A stretch of 64,000 nucleotides of DNA, taken from Pedobacter africanus (GTDB lineage Bacteria; Bacteroidota; Bacteroidia; Sphingobacteriales; Sphingobacteriaceae). The notes beneath the pieces were generated by a model, which saw only the letters and a program-made list of their open reading frames with translations, had not been told where the DNA came from and ran no database searches. The stretch is from positions 261,709 to 325,708 of the forward strand of contig NZ_FWXT01000005.1 in NCBI RefSeq assembly GCF_900176535.1, in the 5' to 3' direction. Below, in pieces: positions 34,352 to 43,666 of this stretch. Positions within the stretch are counted from its first letter, which is position 1. Each line of letters opens with the position of its first letter. A program made the position numbers and the translations under genes.

Positions 34352-36202
34352 ATGGAAAACTTTATAGTATCGGCCCGTAAATACCGCCCGGCAACGTTTG
34401 AAACCGTTGTTGGTCAGCAGCACATTACCGGCACTTTAAAAAATGCTATTAAGAATAACCAGCTGGCACAGGCCTTCCTGTTTTGTGGTCCAAGAGGTGT
34501 AGGTAAAACAACCTGCGCACGCATCCTGGCAAAAACCATTAACTGTACCAGTTTAACACCCGATCAGGAAGCATGCGGGACCTGCGAATCCTGCGTTTCC
34601 TTTCAAACCGGCCACTCTTTTAACTTTCATGAGCTTGACGCAGCGTCAAACAACTCTGTAGATGATATCCGAAGCCTGATTGAGCAGGTACGTATACCAC
34701 CACAGGCAGGTAAATATAAAATATACATCATTGATGAGGTGCACATGTTATCTGCAAATGCATTCAATGCATTCCTGAAAACACTGGAAGAACCGCCATC
34801 CTATGCTATTTTTATATTAGCCACCACAGAAAAACATAAAATACTACCAACTATATTGTCGCGCTGCCAGATTTTTGATTTTAACAGGATCCAGGTAGAA
34901 GATATAGCAGGCCACCTCCACAAGATTGCGCAACGCGAAAACATTTCGGTAGAAGCCGATGGGCTGCACATCATTGCCCAGAAAGCAGATGGGGGCTTAA
35001 GAGATGCCCTTTCCATGTTTGACCAGATTGTAAGTTATACGAATAAAAATTTGACCTACAAATCGGTAATCGACAACCTGAATATCCTGGATTACGATTA
35101 TTATTTCAAACTTACCCAATACCTGGTAACAACCGATGTAAGCAATGCACTGATCTTGTTTGATGAAATCCTGAATAACGGATTTGATGGCAACAATTTT
35201 ATCAACGGACTGGCAAGCCATCTTCGTAATTTACTGGTAGCGAAAGACCCTCAGACTACCAAACTACTGGAAGTCAGCGAAAACATCAAACAAAAGTACA
35301 TCAGCCAAAGTCTGCAAACCCCGGTTTCGTTTATACTTACTGCACTAAATCTGGCCAACCAGTGTGACCTGAGCTACAAAAACAGTAAAAATCAACGCCT
35401 GCAGGTAGAAATGGCACTGATCAAAATGTGCCACATCCCTTCGGTGCTTCAACTAGCCAATACCGCGACTGACCCAGATCAGATTAAAAAAAAAACTAAT
35501 ATAAGTCCGGTTCAGCCTGCCTTTACTACGCCGGCAACGCCAAAAACAGAAAGTCATATAACTCCAACTGCAGCACCCGCACCAGCGGTTATAACATCTT
35601 CCATAGCGCTTACAAGCCCCTCCGCTACTCCGGAAAAGCAAATTGCAAGCCCTTCGGCAAGTATTCCTTTACCAAAAAAAACACCTCCTCCTTCCAATAA
35701 AATCGTATTAAACCCGGCAACAGCAGCTCAGCAGAATAAAACAGCAATGCTCATCCCCTCATTAAACGGCATTCAGAATAAGGCTGAAGGAGAAGATGGC
35801 AATGAGCCCAAATACATTACGGGCAGTGATCGCGAAGCTTTTACAAATGAACAACTGCAATTTTACTGGAAGCAGTATACAGACATTGTTAAAAACGCCA
35901 ACAGGATAAACGTTTATACCTTGATGAGCACGTCGACACCTATCCTGGAAAGTCAGGAAGAAATTATGGTACATGTAGAGCATAAGCTACAGGAAGATCT
36001 GCTCCAGGATGAAATGATAGACCTGCTGAACTTTTTAAGGCCAAGATTAAGGAATTTCAGCATATATATCAAGTCTAAGCAGGTAGTGAAAGAGGTAGTA
36101 AACCGCTTATATACCAGCACCGAAAAGTACCAATACCTGGTGGAGAAAAACCCAAAATTAGAGGAAATGCGCAGAAAGTTCAACCTCGATGTAAATCCTT
36201 AA
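34352..36202 (+). CDS. dnaX: DNA polymerase III subunit gamma/tau
   Basis: A 616-residue clamp-loader ATPase. Walker A is GPRGVGKT at 46-53, zinc cysteines are C65, C75, C78 and C81, Walker B is IYIIDEVH at 124-131, and the SRC motif is at 170-172. The lid and domain III end near residue 370. A proline-rich linker follows, then a tau-type C-terminal domain from about 500. A run of ten A at codons 379-382 marks the boundary between these parts, where slippage would give a short gamma-like product. The 3' end overlaps the convergent gene by four bases. Confidence 0.96.
   Translation: MENFIVSARKYRPATFETVVGQQHITGTLKNAIKNNQLAQAFLFCGPRGVGKTTCARILAKTINCTSLTPDQEACGTCESCVSFQTGHSFNFHELDAASNNSVDDIRSLIEQVRIPPQAGKYKIYIIDEVHMLSANAFNAFLKTLEEPPSYAIFILATTEKHKILPTILSRCQIFDFNRIQVEDIAGHLHKIAQRENISVEADGLHIIAQKADGGLRDALSMFDQIVSYTNKNLTYKSVIDNLNILDYDYYFKLTQYLVTTDVSNALILFDEILNNGFDGNNFINGLASHLRNLLVAKDPQTTKLLEVSENIKQKYISQSLQTPVSFILTALNLANQCDLSYKNSKNQRLQVEMALIKMCHIPSVLQLANTATDPDQIKKKTNISPVQPAFTTPATPKTESHITPTAAPAPAVITSSIALTSPSATPEKQIASPSASIPLPKKTPPPSNKIVLNPATAAQQNKTAMLIPSLNGIQNKAEGEDGNEPKYITGSDREAFTNEQLQFYWKQYTDIVKNANRINVYTLMSTSTPILESQEEIMVHVEHKLQEDLLQDEMIDLLNFLRPRLRNFSIYIKSKQVVKEVVNRLYTSTEKYQYLVEKNPKLEEMRRKFNLDVNP
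35486..35495 (+). other. A10 slippery tract in dnaX
   Basis: Ten A in frame as AAA AAA AAA Act, just after the clamp-loader domains. One extra A gives K-K-K-N-stop, and one fewer gives K-K-K-L-I-stop, so both out-of-frame products end at about 382-383 residues. Confidence 0.6.
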
Positions 36203-36615
36203 TATACCGGTTTATCATTTATCGGGTAGCCCTCTTCATCAAGGTCATCGCGGTCGTCCTCCGGCGTGCGCGCCAAAATCTCGTCTTCCGGGCTCAATTG
36301 TACACTCTCGCCGTTGTCTATCCGCATTCCGGCGCCTTCAAGGCGTTCATTCATTTCTTTGCCGTTGTCATACTCGGTACCGATATAAGGATTAGATTCA
36401 TCGTAGGTCGAGATACTGTCTTCTCCATTAGGGGCTGAGGTATCATAGGGCAGCGGATGATCATAATCATCATCTTTCCCCTTTACATCAAATTCAAAAC
36501 TGTTTTTGTCTTTATCGTACGATAAATTATCAAAATCTTTGGTCTCGCCCAAATTCATTGGGTGAAGTTTGTCGGTTGCTTTTTTCGCTCCCGGATCATT
36601 ATTTTGGCCCGTCAT
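36199..36615 (-). CDS. Acidic hypothetical protein (138 aa)
   Basis: A 138-residue very acidic, low-complexity protein without signal or membrane segments. It has many D, E, G, N and P residues (GKDDDYDHPLPYD, then PEDDRDDLDEEGYP) and is probably largely disordered. I do not recognise a function. The frame extends upstream to 36699, but ATG at 36615 (or the adjacent 36618) is preferred, since upstream residues cross the icd terminator. Its stop overlaps the dnaX stop by four bases. Confidence 0.72.
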   Translation of the reverse strand: MTGQNNDPGAKKATDKLHPMNLGETKDFDNLSYDKDKNSFEFDVKGKDDDYDHPLPYDTSAPNGEDSISTYDESNPYIGTEYDNGKEMNERLEGAGMRIDNGESVQLSPEDEILARTPEDDRDDLDEEGYPINDKPVY

Positions 36616-36680
36616 CATATTCGTAAGTTTTGTATTAACATAACGCAAAAAAAAACTTAAATGTTTTGGAAAAATAAAAA

Positions 36681-36708
36681 GGCCCGTCTGTAAAAACAAA
36701 CGGGCCCT
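36681..36708 (-). terminator. Terminator of icd
   Basis: GGCCCGTCTGT and ACAAACGGGCC pair, with one mismatch and a short A loop; on the minus strand TTTTTATTTTT follows. It lies 19 bases after the icd stop. Confidence 0.88.
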
Positions 36709-36726
36709 TTATCAGCTGATGCAGGT

Positions 36727-38946
36727 TTATAAACCTGCAAGGGCTGTATTCAATGTTTCACTTGGTCTCATTGCTGTAGAAGCCAGGTCATCATTAGGGT
36801 TATAATAACCACCGATATTTTGAGGTTTGCCTTGTGCTGCTATCAATTCAGCAGAGATTTTTGCTTCGTTCTCTGTTAAAGTCTTGGCCAGAGGAGCAAA
36901 TTTTGCCTGCAGTTCTGCATCTTTAGTTTGCGCTGCCAGGTTCTGTGCCCAATACATAGCCAGGTAAAAATGCGAGCCCCTGTTGTCGATCTGTCCGACC
37001 TTACGGGCAGGCGATTTATCGTTAGCCAAAAATGTTTCTGTTGCAGCATCCAGCGTTTCAGCCAATACCAAAGCTTTAGGATTATTTTGTGTCTGCCCAA
37101 GATGTTCTAAAGAAACCGCCAATGCGAGGAACTCCCCCAAAGAATCCCAACGTAGGTACCCTTCCTCCAGGAACTGCTGAACATGCTTAGGTGCAGAACC
37201 GCCGGCACCAGTTTCAAATAAACCGCCGCCGTTCATTAACGGGACTATAGACAGCATCTTGGCCGATGTGCCCAGCTCCAGGATCGGAAACAAATCTGTT
37301 AAATAGTCACGCAACACGTTACCTGTCACTGAAATGGTATCTTCACCTTTACGGATTCTGTTTAGGGTAAATTTAGTGGCCTCAACCGGTGAAAGGATAC
37401 GGATATCTAATCCGGTGGTATCCTGTGCCGCCAGGTATTTGTTTACCTTTTCAATAATCTGCCTGTCGTGCGCTCTGTTTTCATCCAACCAGAACACAGC
37501 AGGTGTGGCCGATAAACGAGCCCTGTTGACAGCAAGTTTAACCCAGTCCTGAATTGGCGCATCTTTGGTCTGGCACATACGGAAGATATCACCTTTTTCT
37601 ACTTTCTGATCAAAGAAAAGTCTACCATCACCATCCGTAACGCGAATGGTACCGTTGGCTACAGCCTGAAAAGTTTTATCATGAGAACCATACTCTTCTG
37701 CTTTTTGCGCCATTAAACCTACGTTAGGCACAGAACCCATGGTAGTTACATCAAAGGCGCCATTGGCTTTACAATCGTCAATTGTTGCCGTATATACACC
37801 AGCATAGCAGCGATCAGGAATAATAGCAATGGTATCCTGTTGTTTGTTGTCTTTATTCCACATTTGTCCGGATGTACGGATCATTGCCGGCATCGAAGCA
37901 TCAACAATTACATCAGATGGCACATGCAAATTGGTAATACCCTTATCGGAATTTACCATTGCTATTGCTGGCCCATTTGCAATCGCCGCATCAATTGCAG
38001 CTTTTACCTCTGCTTCCTTGACATTTCCCGCAATCTTGGCGTAAACATCACCCAGGCCATTCCTGGTATCAATGTTTAATTCTTTAAACAGATCGGCATA
38101 TTTGGCAAAAACATCTGCAAAGTACACTTCAACTATGGCACCGAAAATGATTGGATCGGAGACCTTCATCATAGTTGCCTTTAAATGCGCAGATAACAGC
38201 ACCCCTGCAGCTTTTGCTTCAGCTATAGCTTTTGCTACGAATGATTTTAATGCGGCGAGGTTCATTACCGAACTATCAATCACCTCGCCTGCTTTTATTG
38301 GAGATAATCCTTTTAGCTCGGTGACCGCACCGTTTACATCAACAAATTCAATTTTGAACTGCGTGGCCTCGGCTACAGTAAGTGACTTTTCTGATCCGTA
38401 GAAATCGCCTTCAGTCATACTAGCTACTTTTGTTTTAGAATCAGCAGACCATGCACCCATAGAATGTGGGTTTGCTTTAGCATAATTCTTAACCGCTTTA
38501 GGTGCCCTGCGGTCTGAATTACCTTCACGCAGCACAGGATTAACCGCAGATCCCAGTACCTTTGCATATTTTGCTTTGATTGCTTTTTCCTCCTCTGTCT
38601 GGGCATTTTCCGGATAATCCGGAATGGCAAAGCCTTGCGACTGTAACTCAGCAATGGCCTCGGTAAGCTGAGGGATAGAAGCCGAAATATTTGGCAATTT
38701 GATAATATTGGCTGCTGGTGTTGTAGCCAGCTGTCCAAGCTCTGTCAACGCATCTCCAACTTTTTGATCTTCCTTTAAAAACTCAGGGAAGTTTGCGAGG
38801 ATCCTTCCGGCTAACGAAATATCCCTGCTTTCTACATCAATACCCGCTGAGGCTGTAAAAGCTTGTACAATCGGTAATAATGAATAGGTTGCCAGCATTG
38901 GCGCTTCATCTGTTTTGGTATAGATAATTTTTGATGTGTTCGACAT
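36727..38946 (-). CDS. icd: Isocitrate dehydrogenase (NADP), monomeric type
   Basis: A 739-residue monomeric-type enzyme (IDH II), which oxidises isocitrate to 2-oxoglutarate and CO2 with NADP and a divalent metal in the TCA cycle. It begins MSNTSKIIYTKTDEAPMLATYSLLPI, a start typical of the family (quoted in part). The body carries ANPHSMGAWS, SSVMNLAALKSF, and GSAPKHVQQFLEEGYLRWDSLGE. It is about the usual 740 residues. It is transcribed alone, away from ftsX, with its own terminator. Confidence 0.97.
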   Translation of the reverse strand: MSNTSKIIYTKTDEAPMLATYSLLPIVQAFTASAGIDVESRDISLAGRILANFPEFLKEDQKVGDALTELGQLATTPAANIIKLPNISASIPQLTEAIAELQSQGFAIPDYPENAQTEEEKAIKAKYAKVLGSAVNPVLREGNSDRRAPKAVKNYAKANPHSMGAWSADSKTKVASMTEGDFYGSEKSLTVAEATQFKIEFVDVNGAVTELKGLSPIKAGEVIDSSVMNLAALKSFVAKAIAEAKAAGVLLSAHLKATMMKVSDPIIFGAIVEVYFADVFAKYADLFKELNIDTRNGLGDVYAKIAGNVKEAEVKAAIDAAIANGPAIAMVNSDKGITNLHVPSDVIVDASMPAMIRTSGQMWNKDNKQQDTIAIIPDRCYAGVYTATIDDCKANGAFDVTTMGSVPNVGLMAQKAEEYGSHDKTFQAVANGTIRVTDGDGRLFFDQKVEKGDIFRMCQTKDAPIQDWVKLAVNRARLSATPAVFWLDENRAHDRQIIEKVNKYLAAQDTTGLDIRILSPVEATKFTLNRIRKGEDTISVTGNVLRDYLTDLFPILELGTSAKMLSIVPLMNGGGLFETGAGGSAPKHVQQFLEEGYLRWDSLGEFLALAVSLEHLGQTQNNPKALVLAETLDAATETFLANDKSPARKVGQIDNRGSHFYLAMYWAQNLAAQTKDAELQAKFAPLAKTLTENEAKISAELIAAQGKPQNIGGYYNPNDDLASTAMRPSETLNTALAGL

Positions 38947-39061
38947 ATTTTTATAAATACGATTATTATGAATGAAAAATAAGCAGATCGTTTATGAATA
39001 AACTTGCTTTTGATTAAATCGCCTAAAGATAGAACAAACAGATGAATTTAATGGCATCGGG

Positions 39062-39091
39062 CTCATGAAAAGAAAATATTTTCTCATGAAA
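39062..39091. repeat. Direct repeat CTCATGAAA flanking a palindrome
   Basis: CTCATGAAA occurs at 39062-39070 and 39083-39091, 21 bases apart (two helical turns), with the palindrome AGAAAATATTTTCT at 39071-39084 between. It lies just upstream of the ftsX -7 element, in the icd-ftsX intergenic region. Confidence 0.45.
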
Positions 39092-39099
39092 TTACGTTG

Positions 39100-39107
39100 T
39101 ACCTTTG
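39100..39107 (+). promoter_or_regulatory. -7 element (TACCTTTG) of the ftsX operon
   Basis: TACCTTTG matches TAnnTTTG and lies 51 bases before the ftsX ATG at 39159. A TTG at the -33 distance is not clear. Confidence 0.5.
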
Positions 39108-39158
39108 TACATTAATTGCTTATATTTTTTAATTTCGCAAAACATTAAAAACAATTAC

Positions 39159-40037
39159 ATGGAAGAATTTGAAGTTAGTGATGCTTCTAAGAAGACAAAA
39201 ACCATTTATATTTCTACTATTTTCAGCATCGCCCTGGTTTTATTGATGCTTGGAATGCTGGGATTGATTTTAGTGCATGCGAAAAACCTTTCAAACTACG
39301 TAAAAGAAAATATTGTTTTAAATATCATTGTAGACGAGGGCGCTAAGGAAACAGAAGTACTTGCTTTCCAAAAAGAACTGAATGCCAACCCTGCCATCAA
39401 GAGTACAGTTTATGTAAACAAGGAAATGGCTGCCAGAAACCTGACTACAGATCTGGGCGAAGATTTTGTAAACTTTTTAGGTTACAACCCACTATTGTCT
39501 ACCATCGATGTTTACCTGAAAGCAGATTTTGCGAATAACAAAAGTATTGATGCCCTGAAGGCAAACATTGGAAAAAACCCAATCGTTAAAGAAGTAATCT
39601 ACCAGAGTTCGCTGATAGATATGGTGAACAAGAACATCAACACCATAGGGCTAATCATTTTGGGTTTTGCAGTGATATTACTGGTCATTTCTGTCGCCCT
39701 GATCAACAATACCATTCGCCTCGCTATTTACTCGCAGCGGTTCCTGATCAAAAGCATGCAGCTGGTAGGTGCAACAAGGAATTTTATACGTAAACCTTTC
39801 ATTTTAATTGCGGCATTACATGGGTTAATTGCTGCGTTTATTGCCATTTTAATTTTGCTGGGCATCCTATACTATGCCCAGAAGGAAATCCCTGAAATGA
39901 TCATATTAAGAAGTTATAGCGAATTTGGAATTGTACTGATCGGCCTGGTTGGTGTAGGCATTTTCATTACCGCTATCAGCACCTCATTTGCGGTAGGCAA
40001 ATATTTAAATCTAAAAATTTACGACCTTTACAGATAA
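39159..40037 (+). CDS. ftsX: Cell division protein FtsX
   Basis: A 292-residue inner-membrane permease-like protein with four membrane segments and a periplasmic domain after the first. It works with FtsE at the division site to activate peptidoglycan hydrolases. The layout is N-terminal MEEFEVSDASKKTKT, first helix near 20-45, an extracytoplasmic part to about 170, then three helices with the SQRFLIKSMQLVGATRNFIRKPF loop (partial). ATG at 39159 is chosen since the upstream part to 39105 lies across the promoter. No ftsE is adjacent. DUF3098 follows with a TAATG overlap. Confidence 0.92.
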   Translation: MEEFEVSDASKKTKTIYISTIFSIALVLLMLGMLGLILVHAKNLSNYVKENIVLNIIVDEGAKETEVLAFQKELNANPAIKSTVYVNKEMAARNLTTDLGEDFVNFLGYNPLLSTIDVYLKADFANNKSIDALKANIGKNPIVKEVIYQSSLIDMVNKNINTIGLIILGFAVILLVISVALINNTIRLAIYSQRFLIKSMQLVGATRNFIRKPFILIAALHGLIAAFIAILILLGILYYAQKEIPEMIILRSYSEFGIVLIGLVGVGIFITAISTSFAVGKYLNLKIYDLYR

Positions 40038-40261
40038 TGGTAGAAAAAAAATCAGCACCTGCAAGTCAGGGCACAAAAAATGAACTTGTGTTCAATAAAA
40101 AGAATTATCAGTTGTTATTGATCAGCATTGCCATTGTTGTTGTTGGCTTTATCCTGATGATTGGCACTACAGACATCTATGATTTCCGTAAGACCTTACT
40201 GGCCCCAATGGTAGTTTTATTTGGCTTTGGCTTTGGTGTTTACGCCATTTTAAAAAAATAA
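40037..40261 (+). CDS. DUF3098 small membrane protein
   Basis: A 74-residue protein with two membrane segments (about 27-46 and 51-71) linked by DIYDFRKTLLAP. This is the DUF3098 pattern, conserved in Bacteroidota between ftsX and uppP. The function is not known, but the position suggests a role in envelope assembly. The start overlaps the ftsX stop (TAATG), and uppP begins nine bases later. Confidence 0.9.
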   Translation: MVEKKSAPASQGTKNELVFNKKNYQLLLISIAIVVVGFILMIGTTDIYDFRKTLLAPMVVLFGFGFGVYAILKK

Positions 40262-40270
40262 GGCAGGTTA

Positions 40271-41065
40271 ATGAATTATTTACAAGCCCTTATTCTTGCT
40301 GTAATAGAGGGATTAACTGAGTTTTTGCCGGTTTCATCAACCGGCCATATGGTTATTGCCAGTTCCTTCATGGGAATCGGGAAAGATGATTTTGTGAAAT
40401 TGTTTGAAGTTGCCATTCAGCTGGGCGCAATTTTAGCCGTGGTGGTTCTGTACTGGAAAAAGTTCTTCAACTTCAGCAAATGGCAATTCTACGTAAAGCT
40501 GCTCATTGCTGTGATACCCGCATTGTTTTTCGGATTTCTTTTAAACGATTTTATTGATGAAACGCTTGGAAACCCCCTTTTTATTGCTGTAGTCTTACTA
40601 CTGGGCGGTATCGTATTGTTATTTATAGATAAACTTTTCAAAAACCCAACGGTAAGCGACGAAAAAGAGATCAGCAATTTAACTGCTTTTAAAATAGGAT
40701 GTTTCCAGGTGCTTGCAGTTGTGTTTCCCGGACTAAGCAGGAGTGCAGCCACCATCATTGGCGGTATGCAGCAAAAACTAACCAGGCATGTTGCGGCCGA
40801 ATTTTCATTTTTCCTGGCTGTACCCACCATGTGTGCCGCAACCGGGTATAAATTATTAAAGGGTTACCACTTGCTGAATGCAGAAAATGTTAAATTGCTG
40901 TTATTTGGTAACCTGATTGCATTTATTGTGGCAATTATCGCCATTAAATCTTTTATTGGCTTTTTGTCCAAACATGGCTTCCGTATTTTTGGCTGGTACA
41001 GAATAATTATTGGTGTGGTCCTGATTGCACTTTATTATTCAGGAGTTGAAATGAACGTATTGTAA
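40271..41065 (+). CDS. uppP: Undecaprenyl-diphosphatase
   Basis: A 264-residue inner-membrane enzyme (BacA family) that removes a phosphate from undecaprenyl diphosphate so that the lipid carrier can be reused in cell-wall synthesis. Motif one is EGLTEFLPVSSTGHM near 13-27, with the catalytic glutamates and serines, and motif two is VFPGLSRSA near 155-163. About eight membrane segments are seen. truB follows with a TAATG overlap. Overproduction gives bacitracin resistance in related systems. Confidence 0.97.
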   Translation: MNYLQALILAVIEGLTEFLPVSSTGHMVIASSFMGIGKDDFVKLFEVAIQLGAILAVVVLYWKKFFNFSKWQFYVKLLIAVIPALFFGFLLNDFIDETLGNPLFIAVVLLLGGIVLLFIDKLFKNPTVSDEKEISNLTAFKIGCFQVLAVVFPGLSRSAATIIGGMQQKLTRHVAAEFSFFLAVPTMCAATGYKLLKGYHLLNAENVKLLLFGNLIAFIVAIIAIKSFIGFLSKHGFRIFGWYRIIIGVVLIALYYSGVEMNVL

Positions 41066-41793
41066 TGACAAATCATCGAGAAGAGCCGACAGCAAGCAAA
41101 ATATTTCCTGATTTTAACTTTGCCGAAGGAGAACTGTTGCTCATCAATAAACCTTATGAATGGACCAGTTTTGATGTTGTTGGAAAGATAAGGAACTCTT
41201 TAAAGCCCCTAAAGCTAAAAGTTGGCCATGCTGGCACTTTAGATCCGCTGGCCACCGGCCTGCTGATCATCTGTACCGGAAAGCTAACCAAACAGATAGA
41301 TAACTTTCAGGCTGAAGAAAAAGAATATACAGGCACAATGGTGCTTGGGGCAACAACGCCTTCCTTTGACCTGGAGACAGCTGTAGATCAGCAATTTCCA
41401 CTCGACAATCTTACGGAAGAGGCCATTTATGCAGCCACCGCACCTTTTATTGGGGACATACAACAATATCCACCTGCCCACTCCGCTGTAAAAGTAAATG
41501 GCGAACGCCTGTATGTAAAAGCACGTCGTGGTGAAGAAACAGAATTGCGGCTGCGCAATGTAACTGTACCTTCATTTGAAATCACCAGGATCGCATTACC
41601 TGAAGTTGATTTCCGGATTGTTTGCAGCAAAGGAACCTATATCAGGTCATTGATCTCTGATTTTGGTAAACAGCTAAACAATGGCGCTTACCTGTCCAAA
41701 CTGGTTAGAACAAGAAGTGGAAGCTTTTTATTGCAAAATGCCTTTGAAGTAAAGGAACTGGTTGATTATATTAGGAGCAAAAAAACGGGATAA
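41065..41793 (+). CDS. truB: tRNA pseudouridine(55) synthase
   Basis: A 242-residue enzyme that makes pseudouridine at position 55 in the T loop of tRNA. The catalytic aspartate is D60 in VGHAGTLDPLATGLL, and VNGERLYVKARRG and CSKGTYIRSL are TruB motifs. The C-terminal PUA domain is absent, as is usual for short bacterial TruB in this phylum. It is in the ftsX operon and overlaps the genes on both sides by one base. Confidence 0.97.
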   Translation: MTNHREEPTASKIFPDFNFAEGELLLINKPYEWTSFDVVGKIRNSLKPLKLKVGHAGTLDPLATGLLIICTGKLTKQIDNFQAEEKEYTGTMVLGATTPSFDLETAVDQQFPLDNLTEEAIYAATAPFIGDIQQYPPAHSAVKVNGERLYVKARRGEETELRLRNVTVPSFEITRIALPEVDFRIVCSKGTYIRSLISDFGKQLNNGAYLSKLVRTRSGSFLLQNAFEVKELVDYIRSKKTG

Positions 41794-42656
41794 TGAGAGG
41801 GCATACCAAACCCACTAAGCTGAACTTTGTTAAAAACGTGTTTTTGATTACATGTGGCATTGTATCGGCATGCTTTGGCTTAAAAAGTTTTTTGCTCCCA
41901 AGTGGCTTTATTGATGGTGGGGTAACAGGTATCTCATTGCTGGTTAGCAACGTAACCGGGCTCAAGCTCTCTTACCTGATTGTATTGATCAATGTGCCTT
42001 TTGTACTGTTGGGTTATCGGCAAATAGGCAAAGTTTTTGCCATCAAAACGTCTGTTGCCATTTCTCTTCTGGCCATTTCACTGATCATAGCTCCTTTTAA
42101 ACCCATCACACACGACCCCTTATTGATAGCCTTTTTTGGTGGTTTGTTCCTGGGGGGAGGTATAGGACTGGCCATGAGAGGTGGCTGTGTAATTGATGGG
42201 ACAGAAGTACTCGCCCTATACATCAGCAAACACAGTACACTTACAGTAGGCAATATCATTTTGATCCTGAATATTGTGATCTTTTCCTTCGCCGCTATAC
42301 TCTTAAGTATTGATACCGCACTGTATGCTATCCTCACTTATCTTTCGGCCTCAAATACCGTTGATTACATTGTAAACGGCATTGAACAATATACCGGTGT
42401 AACGGTAATTTCCGAAAAGAATGAACAGATCAGAAAGTTCATCATCAACAGGATGAAAAGGGGCGTTACCATATACAAGGGTGAAGGCGGGTACGGTACG
42501 AAAAAAGATATCAACATTTTATATACTGTTGTAACCAAACTTGAAATGGGAAAATTACAGACCGCAATCAGGCAAATTGATCCGGATGCCTTTGTAATAC
42601 AACAGCAAATCGCAGACATAAAAGGCGGGGTGGTAAAACGCCAGGCCTTACATTAA
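41793..42656 (+). CDS. YitT family membrane protein with DUF2179
   Basis: A 287-residue protein with about five or six N-terminal membrane segments and a C-terminal cytosolic DUF2179 domain (about 205-285, VTIYKGEGGYGTKKDINILY). The pattern GGVTGISLLV and GIGLAMRGGCVIDGTEVLAL is typical of YitT proteins, which have no settled transport substrate. It is coupled to truB by TAATG and is two bases from ribF. Its role in this operon is unclear. Confidence 0.93.
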   Translation: MRGHTKPTKLNFVKNVFLITCGIVSACFGLKSFLLPSGFIDGGVTGISLLVSNVTGLKLSYLIVLINVPFVLLGYRQIGKVFAIKTSVAISLLAISLIIAPFKPITHDPLLIAFFGGLFLGGGIGLAMRGGCVIDGTEVLALYISKHSTLTVGNIILILNIVIFSFAAILLSIDTALYAILTYLSASNTVDYIVNGIEQYTGVTVISEKNEQIRKFIINRMKRGVTIYKGEGGYGTKKDINILYTVVTKLEMGKLQTAIRQIDPDAFVIQQQIADIKGGVVKRQALH

Positions 42657-42658
42657 CT

Positions 42659-43591
42659 ATGAAAACATATCATCATCTCTCTGAGTTCGAACGCTTAAAT
42701 AATGCAGTTGTCACTATTGGTACCTTTGATGGCGTACATTATGGCCACCAGAAAATCATTAAAAGGCTTTGCGAGCTGGCCAAAACAACTGGCGGTGAGA
42801 GTGTGATCCTAACTTTTTTTCCGCACCCGCGGTTGATCATTGATCCGGAAAATAAAGATTTAAAAATGATCAACACCATTGACGAAAAGGCAGACATATT
42901 GGCAAGACTGGGTGTGGATCACCTGATCATTACCCCCTTTACGCGTGATTTTTCGAACCTGAGCCCTGCGGAATACATCAAAAACATCCTGGTAGATACC
43001 ATCGGCGTTAAACAATTGATTGTCGGTTACGATCATCGTTTTGGTAAGGACCGTAAAGGCGGTATGCCAGAGTTGAAAGAAATGGCCAAAAATTATAACT
43101 ATAAAATAGAAATGATACCTGAGCAGGACATTAACGATGTTGCTGTAAGCTCTACTAAGGTCAGAAACGCACTTTTAAATGGTGAAGTAGCCCTGGCAGC
43201 TCAATACTTAGGTTACAACTTCTCATTACATGGCCGTGTAATTAAAGGCGATAAGATTGGCAGGACCATCGGTTTTCCTACCGCAAATATTTTTATCGGG
43301 GAGACCTACAAACTCATTCCCTCTGATGGAATCTACGCTGTAACGGTAGACATGTCTGGTCAGACTTTTAAAGGAATGGCCTATATCGGACAACGTCCCA
43401 CAATTAATGGAATGACCAGGAATATTGAAGTAAATATCTTTGATTTCAACCAGGAAATCTATGGTCAGGACATTACCATGACTTTTCTTGAATTCCTGCG
43501 GCATGATGTGAAATTTACAGGACTGGAAGCGCTTAAGTTACAACTACAACAGGATAAGGAAGACACACTGGCCTACTTCAACAAAATGTAA
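42659..43591 (+). CDS. ribF: Bifunctional riboflavin kinase/FAD synthetase
   Basis: A 310-residue cytosolic enzyme. The N-terminal FAD synthetase domain has GTFDGVHYGHQKII near 21-34 and SSTKVRNAL near 163-171. The C-terminal riboflavin kinase domain has GDKIGRTIGFPTAN near 199-212 and a final helix. It converts riboflavin to FMN and FMN to FAD. It ends the ftsX operon. The length fits bifunctional RibF. Confidence 0.97.
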   Translation: MKTYHHLSEFERLNNAVVTIGTFDGVHYGHQKIIKRLCELAKTTGGESVILTFFPHPRLIIDPENKDLKMINTIDEKADILARLGVDHLIITPFTRDFSNLSPAEYIKNILVDTIGVKQLIVGYDHRFGKDRKGGMPELKEMAKNYNYKIEMIPEQDINDVAVSSTKVRNALLNGEVALAAQYLGYNFSLHGRVIKGDKIGRTIGFPTANIFIGETYKLIPSDGIYAVTVDMSGQTFKGMAYIGQRPTINGMTRNIEVNIFDFNQEIYGQDITMTFLEFLRHDVKFTGLEALKLQLQQDKEDTLAYFNKM

Positions 43592-43666
43592 CAATTTAGA
43601 AAAACCTGCTCCTTTCCGTTAAAAAGGCACTTTTTTTTTGTATCTTACGAGAAACCCTTATTCTCT

